A DNA stretch of 64,000 bases from Candidatus Nanogingivalis gingivitcus. Lineage in GTDB: Bacteria; Patescibacteriota; Saccharimonadia; Saccharimonadales; Saccharimonadaceae. Positions 51,674 to 59,074 of this stretch are shown here, piece after piece. The position numbers and the translations under genes were made by a program. The notes under the pieces are model-generated. The model had not been told where the DNA came from and ran no database searches. It was given only the letters and a program-made list of their open reading frames with translations. The stretch lies in NCBI RefSeq assembly GCF_004151455.1, contig NZ_PRLK01000002.1, positions 21,051-85,050 on the forward strand, in the 5' to 3' direction. The number at the start of each line of letters is the position of its first letter. The first letter of the stretch is position 1.

Positions 51674-53203
51674 ATGACAAAGAAAAAACTTTACATAACA
51701 ACTGCTATACCTTACGCTAATGGTGCACCACATATTGGTAATGCATTAGATTACCTTATTGCTGATATTTATGCTAGATACCAAAGAAAATTAGGGCATG
51801 AAGTTCGCTTTCAAGTTGGCACTGATGAACATGGCAATAAAATAGCTGAAAAAGCACAAGAAAATAACTTAACCCCACAAGATTATGTTAATGGTACTGT
51901 TCAAAATTTCCGTAATTTAATGGACAAAATGGGTACTACTTACACCGATTTTATAAGAACAACTGACGCACACCATATTGGATCTTCCCAATATATTTGG
52001 ACACAACTTGAAAAATATATCTATAAAGGATCTTATGAAGGTTGGTACTGCCAAGGTTGTGAAAGTTTTTACACTGAAAAAGAAGTTGCTGAAAACCACG
52101 GTATTTGCCCTAACCATAAAAAACCTTTTGAAAGGCTTTCAGAAGATAATTATTACCTAAAAATTTCTGATTTTTCTGAGAAAATTATAGAAGCAATAAA
52201 AAGCGACCGCATGCGAATAGTTCCAGAATTCCGTAAAAAAGAATTCTTAAAATTCTTAGAAAATGGGCTAGAAGATGTTTCAATATCTCGTCCACGCAAA
52301 AACCTAAGCTGGGGTGTACCTGTGCCTAGTAATAATGAACAAGTAATGTATGTTTGGATTGATGCCCTTGCTAATTACCTTTCAGTAATTGGCTACCCTG
52401 ATAGACTAGAGTGGCAAGAATTTTGGCCAGCAAATGTACAAGTTGTTGGTAAAGATATTTTGCGTTTCCATGCTGGAATTTGGCCGGCTATGTTACTTGG
52501 TTTAAATTTACCTTTGCCTAAAACATTATTAGTTCATGGTCATATTTCTAGTGGCGGTATGAAAATGAGTAAGTCAGTAGGTAACGTGGTAGATCCTAAT
52601 GAAATTATTGACAATTACGGTATTGACGCTTTTAGGTATTACTTCTCTCGCCATATACCAACGCAAGACGATGGAGATTTTACTTGGGAAAAATTTGAAA
52701 ATGCCTACAATAATGAGCTTGGCAACGACCTTGGCAACTTAATTTCTCGTGTAGCTAATATGATAAAACGCTACCAATCTGGCGTAATAGGTGATTTACC
52801 AAATGATGACCACGATAAGCATAAATACAATAGCTTAATGGAGCAATTAAAATTTAATGAAGCTATAGATGAGGCTTGGAGCTTAGTAAAAGCTCATAAC
52901 CAATATATTGAAAATGTAAAGCCATGGGAAATAGCTAAAAAAGCTAAAGATGACAAAAATGAAGAAAGCCATTTAGCTGAAGTTTTAGCTCATTCAGCTG
53001 CTGGAATATTACAAATTGCCAACCTATTAGACCCATTTATGCCAACAACTAGCGAAAAAATACGCACAATTTTTGCTAGCGGCGTGGTAAAAGATGAAGA
53101 AATTGGCATTTTATTCCCTAAAATTTACTTAAAGACAGAAGATCCAAGAGCTAGAAAAATAGAGCAAGCCCAAAACAAAGCTAACACTAAGAAAAAGAAA
53201 TAA
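51674..53203 (+). CDS. metG: Methionyl-tRNA synthetase
   Basis: 509 residues from ATG 51674 (MTKKKLYITTAIPYANGAPH); a frame extension upstream crosses the promoter and is rejected. Class I signatures are HIGN (GAPHIGNALDYL) and KMSKS (GMKMSKSVGNV). The connective peptide keeps zinc ligands (WYCQGCE ... CPNHKK). The C-terminal tRNA-binding (Trbp111-like) domain is absent, as in the short monomeric form. The tatD gene follows after six bases. Confidence 0.97.
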   Translation: MTKKKLYITTAIPYANGAPHIGNALDYLIADIYARYQRKLGHEVRFQVGTDEHGNKIAEKAQENNLTPQDYVNGTVQNFRNLMDKMGTTYTDFIRTTDAHHIGSSQYIWTQLEKYIYKGSYEGWYCQGCESFYTEKEVAENHGICPNHKKPFERLSEDNYYLKISDFSEKIIEAIKSDRMRIVPEFRKKEFLKFLENGLEDVSISRPRKNLSWGVPVPSNNEQVMYVWIDALANYLSVIGYPDRLEWQEFWPANVQVVGKDILRFHAGIWPAMLLGLNLPLPKTLLVHGHISSGGMKMSKSVGNVVDPNEIIDNYGIDAFRYYFSRHIPTQDDGDFTWEKFENAYNNELGNDLGNLISRVANMIKRYQSGVIGDLPNDDHDKHKYNSLMEQLKFNEAIDEAWSLVKAHNQYIENVKPWEIAKKAKDDKNEESHLAEVLAHSAAGILQIANLLDPFMPTTSEKIRTIFASGVVKDEEIGILFPKIYLKTEDPRARKIEQAQNKANTKKKK

Positions 53204-53209
53204 TAAAAA

Positions 53210-54010
53210 ATGTTTTTTATAGATTCACATTGTCATATTCATGATGAAGACTTTCCGATTAATCAATCGGAAGTTTTCACTTTAATGCAAGAAAATAAAA
53301 TACAAAAAGCTATTTGCGTAGGTGTTAGCGTAGAAAACTCTATTAGAGCTGTTGATTATTCTTTTGCTAATGCCACAAAAGAATATAATATTGAACTATA
53401 TTCGGCTATTGGCGTACACCCCCATGAAGCTAAAAATTTATCAATGGAAGGTATTTTAAAACTTGAAGAACAACTACAAAAACATAAAGAAAAAATTGTA
53501 GCAATTGGTGAAATTGGTTTAGATTATTTCTATAATAATTCCGACAGAAATTCACAAATAAAAGCCTTGGAGCTACAATTAGAGCTAGCTAAAAAATACG
53601 ATTTGCCTGTAATTTTTCATATTAGAAATGCCTTTGATGATTTTTGGCAGGTTCTAGACCAATTTGAAGTTAAAAATAACTATAAAATTCGTGGCGTGGT
53701 ACATAGCTTTACAGATAACGAAGAAAACTTACAAAAAGCTTTAGATCATGGTTTTTATATTGGCGTAAACGGTATTTCAACTTTTGTTAAAAAACCTGAA
53801 GAATTGGCAATGTTTAGCCAAATACCACTAGAAAAAATGTTGCTTGAAACAGATTCACCTTTTCTTGCACCACAAGGTAAAAGGGGAAAGAAAAACCAAC
53901 CAGCTTATATAAAGTTAATTGCTGAAGATTTAGCCAAAAAACGAAACATAGCCATTGAAGAAATAGCTAAGGTAACCACCAAGAATAGCCAATTATTATT
54001 TAATATCTAG
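53210..54010 (+). CDS. tatD: TatD-family metal-dependent deoxyribonuclease
   Basis: 266 residues of the amidohydrolase fold. Metal ligands are in DSHCHIHDEDF (His-x-His), GEIGLDYFY (Glu), VIFHIRNA (His), VHSFTD (His) and LLETDSPFLAP (Asp). Family members are 3'-5' DNA exonucleases or tRNA-processing/quality nucleases. It is coupled to metG as in many bacteria. Confidence 0.95.
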   Translation: MFFIDSHCHIHDEDFPINQSEVFTLMQENKIQKAICVGVSVENSIRAVDYSFANATKEYNIELYSAIGVHPHEAKNLSMEGILKLEEQLQKHKEKIVAIGEIGLDYFYNNSDRNSQIKALELQLELAKKYDLPVIFHIRNAFDDFWQVLDQFEVKNNYKIRGVVHSFTDNEENLQKALDHGFYIGVNGISTFVKKPEELAMFSQIPLEKMLLETDSPFLAPQGKRGKKNQPAYIKLIAEDLAKKRNIAIEEIAKVTTKNSQLLFNI

Positions 54011-54012
54011 CC

Positions 54013-54041
54013 TTGACTTTTTTAGTAAAAAATGTTATTAT
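54013..54041 (+). promoter_or_regulatory. Promoter of the 223-residue gene
   Basis: TTGACT (54013-54018), 17-base spacer ending ATGT, TATTAT (54036-54041). Confidence 0.7.
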
Positions 54042-54065
54042 ATAGATTATTGAAAGGCGACCGAA

Positions 54066-54737
54066 ATGAGTAAAAAAACAGATAATAGTCAATACAAAAT
54101 ACCTCATTATGATCAATTTGCTAGTGAATCTAGCTATACTTACGTGGAAGAAAAAACAGAAATTAAAGGAAACAACACGACCAAAAAAGAACCTATAATT
54201 AGACATACTCAAAGTATTCCAAAAGTAGCACCTACTAATATTTATGAAGATATGTTAAATAAGGCTAGTGAAATAGTTAAATTAAGGGCTAAAGCTGAAG
54301 AAGAAATAAAAGAATATCAAGAAAAATTCTCTTGGAAATATCTACGAAAAAAACCTGATTTTTTAGCTGTAAACGGACCTCTCCATTATAAAAATCTTGC
54401 GCTTAAACCAAAAAATAAAAGGCGAGATATTTCAAGGGAGCTTTTAGATCTTGAAAGCAGTCTTGGTGCTACTATTTTTGGCACTATTCCTCATAATGTA
54501 AGAAGGGAATTTTTTGCCCTAGACCATGATTCTTGGATATGGCACGAGGAGTGGACAGATAGCAGAAGAAAGAAACATCAAAATACTACTCGTTATGAAG
54601 TAAAAAATAATACCGTAATTAAAGTACAAGTTGGCCCACACTATTTTGAACTAAAGGGACAAGAATTAGACAATTTTTATAAAGCCGTAACTGTTTACCA
54701 CCAAAATATACTGCGTTTTATTTACGGCATTTATTAA
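54066..54737 (+). CDS. Orphan soluble protein (223 residues)
   Basis: Not recognised. The N-terminal ~70 residues are polar and probably disordered (NSQYKIPHYDQFASESSYTY). A coiled-coil helix (about 75-105) follows, then a compact C-terminal domain with DSWIWHEEW, TRYEVKNNTVIKVQVG and FELKGQELDNFYKAV. No signal peptide. It lies alone between tatD and another orphan. AAAGGCGACC is a weak Shine-Dalgarno. Confidence 0.75.
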   Translation: MSKKTDNSQYKIPHYDQFASESSYTYVEEKTEIKGNNTTKKEPIIRHTQSIPKVAPTNIYEDMLNKASEIVKLRAKAEEEIKEYQEKFSWKYLRKKPDFLAVNGPLHYKNLALKPKNKRRDISRELLDLESSLGATIFGTIPHNVRREFFALDHDSWIWHEEWTDSRRKKHQNTTRYEVKNNTVIKVQVGPHYFELKGQELDNFYKAVTVYHQNILRFIYGIY

Positions 54738-54748
54738 TATTGATAATA

Positions 54749-54777
54749 TAGACAAAATAGCAATAATATGTTATAAT
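54749..54777 (+). promoter_or_regulatory. Promoter of the 125-residue orphan
   Basis: TAGACA (54749-54754), 17-base spacer ending TATGT, TATAAT (54772-54777). Confidence 0.75.
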
Positions 54778-54836
54778 AAAAGTATAAAGATACGTTTAAG
54801 TACTTTCATTAAAAATATATTATAGGGGTGAAAACT

Positions 54837-55214
54837 ATGCAAAAAATTGCAAAATTAGTTGATTTAAGTTTATTAGTATCATCTGTGGATAATTTTGTTG
54901 ATGATATTTACCAATCATCAAATAACAATAAGGAAACAATGTATGTTTCCTTCGTCTACAGTAATAAGAAGGTTTCATGGCCTGTTACGGTTAGTCTTAT
55001 AAGATACGCAGAAGATATTGTAGATCTGGAGATCAGAGTATACAACTATAAACGTCATAAACTAAAAAGTGCTGCAAAATACAGTATGGAATTAGAAGAG
55101 GGAACAGTAGTTTTATGGAAATTCTCAGAAACTCTTAACCCTATTCCGTTGCAAGACAATATTGCTAAAAAAATTCAAGATAACCTACAAAAAATTATTG
55201 ATGATATTGAATAG
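54837..55214 (+). CDS. Orphan soluble protein (125 residues)
   Basis: Starts MQKIAKLVDLSLL; the ATG at 54837 is preferred over an in-frame GTG at 54828 because AGGGGTG forms the ribosome site. Predicted alpha/beta with a beta-rich centre (MYVSFVYSNKKVSWPVTVSL...) and a helical end. No signal peptide or TM segment. Own promoter; its terminator region carries the 25-base module also found after the orphan at 4646. No family recognised. Confidence 0.7.
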   Translation: MQKIAKLVDLSLLVSSVDNFVDDIYQSSNNNKETMYVSFVYSNKKVSWPVTVSLIRYAEDIVDLEIRVYNYKRHKLKSAAKYSMELEEGTVVLWKFSETLNPIPLQDNIAKKIQDNLQKIIDDIE

Positions 55215-55221
55215 GCAATAA

Positions 55222-55266
55222 CTTTGCATAAAAAAATAAGCCCCATATATTTACAGGGGCTTTTTA
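55222..55266. terminator. Terminator with the repeated 25-base module
   Basis: AAGCCCC (55238-55244) pairs with GGGGCTT (55256-55262), T run after. Bases 55222-55246 equal 5067-5091 except one A/G change. Confidence 0.85.
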
Positions 55267-55283
55267 ATATCTGGCTAAAATGT

Positions 55284-55289
55284 TATAAT
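55284..55289 (+). promoter_or_regulatory. Extended -10 of iscS (leaderless)
   Basis: AATGTTATAAT, seven bases before the ATG, no Shine-Dalgarno. Confidence 0.65.
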
Positions 55290-55296
55290 TTATAAG

Positions 55297-56490
55297 ATGC
55301 AAAATGACTTTATTTACCTTGACCATGCAGCTACAACACCTGTTAGCGAAAGTGTCTTATCGGCAATGATGCCATATTTTAGTGAAAAATTCTTTAACCC
55401 ATCAGCCCCTTATTTTCCAGCTTTACAAGTTAGAAGAGAATACGAAGAAGCTAAAAATGAAATTGCTAAATCTATTGGTGCTAAATCTGATGAGTTAGTA
55501 ATGACAGCTGGAGCAACTGAAAGTATTAATTTAGCTTTTTCAGTGCTAGCTAATTTTGCTGAAGAAAGTAACGAAATATTAATTGCTAGCTTTGAGCATC
55601 ATTCAGTATTAGAAGCAGCCAAAAAATACGGTAAAATTAAGTTTATTAATGTTAAAAGAAACGGCGAAATTGACTTAGAGGATTTAAAAAATAAAATATC
55701 CTCAAATACTAAGCTGGTATCCGTAATGCTAGCTAATAATGAAACTGGGGTTATTCAGCCAATCACTAAAATAGCTGAAATAATAAAAAAGGAACAAAGC
55801 CAAAGAGTAGCTAAAGGAGATTTTACACCTATTTTCTTCCATTCTGATGCAAGCCAAGGTATTGGCCAGCTTGATGTATCCGTTGGAAGATTAGGCGTTG
55901 ATATGTTAACAATTAACGCCGGTAAAATTTACGGACCTAAACAAACCGGCTTACTTTGGGCTAGCCGAAATATAGAGCTCTTACCACAAATAGTAGGGGG
56001 AGGGCAAGAACGAGGGCTTAGAAGTGGTACAGAAAATGTTCCTAGCGTAATAGGTTTTGCCAGAGCTATCACTATAGCACAAAAACACCGTAAGAAAGAA
56101 GTGGCTAGGCTTAAGGAACTTAAAGATATTTCCGTATCAATATTGAAAAATAATTTTACAGATGATGAATTAATTTTTATAGGCAACCATAAAAAACAAT
56201 TAAATTCGCACCTTTCTATTAGCTTCCCAGGTATTGATGCAGAAAGAATTATTTTTAGTCTAGAAGCTAAAGGGGTATTAATTGCTACAGGTTCAGCTTG
56301 TGCAGCTAATAAAGGTACACGTTCTAAAACTCTACTTTCTATGGGCTTAACTGATAAAGAAGCTGACGGAAGCTTACGTATTTCAATGGGTAAATTAAAT
56401 AACCCTGAAAATATACATAGAGCTATTAATATTCTTGCTGAGGAAGTTAATAAAGAAATGGAACGCATAGGTTTAAGGAGCCATAAATAA
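55297..56490 (+). CDS. iscS: Cysteine desulfurase, IscS/NifS type
   Basis: 397 residues. N-terminus YLDHAATTPVSESV is diagnostic. The PLP lysine is Lys210 in TINAGKIYGPKQTG, where the usual His before Lys is Gly. The persulfide cysteine is Cys335 in ATGSACAANKG. It passes sulfur to acceptors; MnmA, two genes downstream in the same operon, is the likely client, giving s2U34 in tRNA. No IscU is visible. The -10 lies seven bases before the ATG. Confidence 0.93.
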   Translation: MQNDFIYLDHAATTPVSESVLSAMMPYFSEKFFNPSAPYFPALQVRREYEEAKNEIAKSIGAKSDELVMTAGATESINLAFSVLANFAEESNEILIASFEHHSVLEAAKKYGKIKFINVKRNGEIDLEDLKNKISSNTKLVSVMLANNETGVIQPITKIAEIIKKEQSQRVAKGDFTPIFFHSDASQGIGQLDVSVGRLGVDMLTINAGKIYGPKQTGLLWASRNIELLPQIVGGGQERGLRSGTENVPSVIGFARAITIAQKHRKKEVARLKELKDISVSILKNNFTDDELIFIGNHKKQLNSHLSISFPGIDAERIIFSLEAKGVLIATGSACAANKGTRSKTLLSMGLTDKEADGSLRISMGKLNNPENIHRAINILAEEVNKEMERIGLRSHK

Positions 56491-57090
56491 ATGATTAAAT
56501 TCTTTATTAGTATACCTATTATTGCTATTTTGTTTTTTATGGCTTTTGGATCTTTACTAGGGGTTAATGATTTAAAAGAAATTTGCGATAAATCTGCCAA
56601 TAATTGCCAAAATGTAGCAGATGCTATAGTTGTTGTAAGTGGTGGTAATACTTCGCTTCGTACTAAACACGGAATAGATTTATACAAAAAAGGCTTAGCT
56701 AAAAAAATAATTTTTTCAGGTGCAGCTGCCTATAGGATGCCCCCTTCTAATGCAAAACAGATGAAGGAACAAGCCTTAAAATCTGGTATTAAAGCAGACG
56801 ATATTTTAATGGATGAGTTTAGTACTAATACACACGAAAATGCTCAATTCAGTGGCGATATTATTCGTAGAAATAATTTTCAAAAAATCATTCTAGTAAC
56901 CAGTGGCTATCACCAATTAAGAACCAACTTTGAATTTAAAAAGGCATTAAAAGGTAATTACTTTCAAATTATTAATTCGCCAGTGGAAGATGACCCTGAT
57001 TGGACAGGTATTTGGTGGCTAAAACCAAGAGGTTGGTATTTAGTAATAAGTGAGTTTGCAGGCATAGTTAAATTTCTATTATGGAGTTAA
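56491..57090 (+). CDS. YdcF/SanA-like DUF218 membrane protein
   Basis: 199 residues: an N-terminal TM helix (about 4-24), then a Rossmann-like DUF218 domain with DAIVVVSGGNTSLRTKHGIDLYK (in parts), KIIFSGAA, FSTNTHENAQFS and ILVTSGYHQLR. The domain lies outside the membrane. Family members are linked to envelope barrier function and polysaccharide or peptidoglycan metabolism, with no clear reaction. It starts immediately after the iscS stop and mnmA follows, so it is co-transcribed with tRNA thiolation genes. Confidence 0.85.
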   Translation: MIKFFISIPIIAILFFMAFGSLLGVNDLKEICDKSANNCQNVADAIVVVSGGNTSLRTKHGIDLYKKGLAKKIIFSGAAAYRMPPSNAKQMKEQALKSGIKADDILMDEFSTNTHENAQFSGDIIRRNNFQKIILVTSGYHQLRTNFEFKKALKGNYFQIINSPVEDDPDWTGIWWLKPRGWYLVISEFAGIVKFLLWS

Positions 57091-57095
57091 AAACA

Positions 57096-58154
57096 ATGGA
57101 TAAATCAAAATATAAAGTTTATGTAGGAATGAGTGGTGGGGTAGATTCTAGCTTAACAGCATCCCTTTTAAAAGAAGAGGGCTATGATGTTACTGGCGTT
57201 TATATGAAAAACTGGACAAGAGATTTACCAGGAATGAAGTGTCCTTGGGCTGAAGATTTGGCTGACGCAAAAAGGGTTGCTGTACAATTAGGAATTGATT
57301 TTAAAGTATTTGACTTTGAAAAAGACTACCGTGAAAAAGTAGTTCAATATATGCTAGACGAATATGAAGCTGGTAGAACACCTAATCCCGATATTATGTG
57401 CAACCAAGAGGTAAAATTCAAACTGTTCCTTGAAGCAGCTTTAGAAGATGGAGCTGACTATATAGCAACAGGGCATTATGCTGGAACTAAAGATGGTGAA
57501 CTACTGCGTGCGAAAGACGACAATAAAGACCAGACTTATTTCCTTTACCGCGTAACAGGTAAAGCCTTACAAAAAACTCTATTGCCACTTGGTAAATATA
57601 CAAAACCAGAAGTAAGGGAGATGGCAAAAGAACGTGGCCTCTTTACTGCAAGTAAAAAAGATTCACAAGGAATTTGCTTTGTAGGTAAAATTGGTATTCG
57701 TGATTTTCTAAAACAATTCTTACCACCACAAAAAGCAGGTAAAATAGTTCGCAAAGAAACAGGTGAAGTACTTGGTTGGCATGATGGAGCGATTTTCTAT
57801 ACTCTTGGCCAACGGCATGGCCTTAATATTGGTGGTGGATTACCTTTTTATGTTTGCGGTAAAGATATGGCTAAAAATGAGGTTTACGTTAGCTCCGATA
57901 TTAATTCTGGAGAGCTTTGGACTAAAAGTATTAAAGTGTCATCCTTGCATTGGATAAACCGAAAAGCTATGGAAGGTGAGGAAATAGAAATTCGTGTACG
58001 CCACCGTGCACCATTAGTAAAAGCTACTATTTCTTTTTCAACCAATGATGAAGCTTTACTTACGCTAAAAGACGAACAGCGAGCTATTACAGCTGGACAA
58101 AGCGTTGTATTTTATAGCGATAATATTTGTTTAGGTGGTGGTATAATTATTTAA
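57096..58154 (+). CDS. mnmA: tRNA-specific 2-thiouridylase
   Basis: 352 residues from the ATG at 57096; an ATG at 57081 overlaps the previous gene and contains the GGAG site. PP-loop motif GMSGGVDSS, catalytic Cys102 (DIMCNQEVKF) and Cys194 (GICFVG) form the pair that handles persulfide sulfur. Cys102 falls at the same number as in E. coli. It thiolates U34 of Lys, Glu and Gln tRNAs with sulfur from IscS. A C-terminal beta-barrel completes the enzyme. Confidence 0.97.
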   Translation: MDKSKYKVYVGMSGGVDSSLTASLLKEEGYDVTGVYMKNWTRDLPGMKCPWAEDLADAKRVAVQLGIDFKVFDFEKDYREKVVQYMLDEYEAGRTPNPDIMCNQEVKFKLFLEAALEDGADYIATGHYAGTKDGELLRAKDDNKDQTYFLYRVTGKALQKTLLPLGKYTKPEVREMAKERGLFTASKKDSQGICFVGKIGIRDFLKQFLPPQKAGKIVRKETGEVLGWHDGAIFYTLGQRHGLNIGGGLPFYVCGKDMAKNEVYVSSDINSGELWTKSIKVSSLHWINRKAMEGEEIEIRVRHRAPLVKATISFSTNDEALLTLKDEQRAITAGQSVVFYSDNICLGGGIII

Positions 58155-59047
58155 TGTTAATTTTAGCTCAAGCAGGGTTTAACAAAAATAATAAACCTAG
58201 GCTACTTTTAGCCAATAATAAAACTGGAGAAATTAAAGAATTTTTACCTCAAAATAGCCAAAATATTACTATAAAGTTTAACCTTAGCACGCATTATTGT
58301 ACTGGCTGGCATGATTTAAAAACAGGGGAAAATTTTACCTGTCCAGATAAGGCTGTGCTTGATAGTAAATACAACCAGTGCTCAAAATGCCAAAATAAAA
58401 CTGGCTTTAACCCTGCCTTTTATCATGCTTCTAGTATTTCACCCCAACAGCAAGAAAGAAATAACCAACCACACTTTGTATACCTTGCTTATTTTAGTGA
58501 TGAATATATTAAAGTTGGTATCTCCTTTCATCAAAGAGGGATAGTGAGATTACTAGAGCAAGGAGCAAGAGCGTATTTATCTTTAGGTGAATTTACTACA
58601 GCAGATATTGCTAGAAGTTATGAAGCTAAAATTTCAAAATTGCCAAATATTTATGAAAATATTAAAAACAATCTTAAAATAAAACTATTAAATTCTGAAT
58701 TTAATAAGCAAAAAGCTTTTAAGAAACTAGTGCAAACGCGTTCCTTTATTGAAGAAAACTTGAAAGTAGCTTTTGATAAAAATAGCCCTGAAGACTTAAG
58801 TAGCTATTACGGAAATTTTATAAATAGTAAAAATATTATTTTAATAGAAGATTGCCAAAACCCTAAAAATGAGCTTATTTTTTCTGGTAAATTAATTGCC
58901 CAAATTGGCTGTAATTGGCTAGCAGAAACGCAAGGGGAATTATTGCTTCTGCCTATTAAAAAATATGTAGGCTATCAAATAGAAATAAATAACGATTTAA
59001 CAGATATAAAAATGCCCGAAGTTCAAGGTAGCTTGTTTGATTTTTAG
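58154..59047 (+). CDS. DUF2797-family protein with zinc-finger-like cysteines
   Basis: 297 residues. The ATG overlaps the mnmA stop (TAATG). A cysteine-rich part (HYCTGWHD, FTCPD, QCSKCQNKTGF) suggests zinc binding. Next comes VYLAYFSDEYIKVGIS...RLLEQGAR, which resembles DUF2797 and has a GIY-YIG-like flavour (VYLA...VGIS...R). Function of the family is unknown. Its coupling to mnmA hints at a nucleic-acid or tRNA role, by position only. Confidence 0.7.
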   Translation: MLILAQAGFNKNNKPRLLLANNKTGEIKEFLPQNSQNITIKFNLSTHYCTGWHDLKTGENFTCPDKAVLDSKYNQCSKCQNKTGFNPAFYHASSISPQQQERNNQPHFVYLAYFSDEYIKVGISFHQRGIVRLLEQGARAYLSLGEFTTADIARSYEAKISKLPNIYENIKNNLKIKLLNSEFNKQKAFKKLVQTRSFIEENLKVAFDKNSPEDLSSYYGNFINSKNIILIEDCQNPKNELIFSGKLIAQIGCNWLAETQGELLLLPIKKYVGYQIEINNDLTDIKMPEVQGSLFDF

Positions 59048-59059
59048 ATATAGCAATGC

Positions 59060-59065
59060 TAAAAT
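59060..59065 (+). promoter_or_regulatory. Extended -10 of dnaX (leaderless)
   Basis: AATGCTAAAAT, nine bases before the ATG, no Shine-Dalgarno. Confidence 0.6.
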
Positions 59066-59074
59066 GTAATCAAT

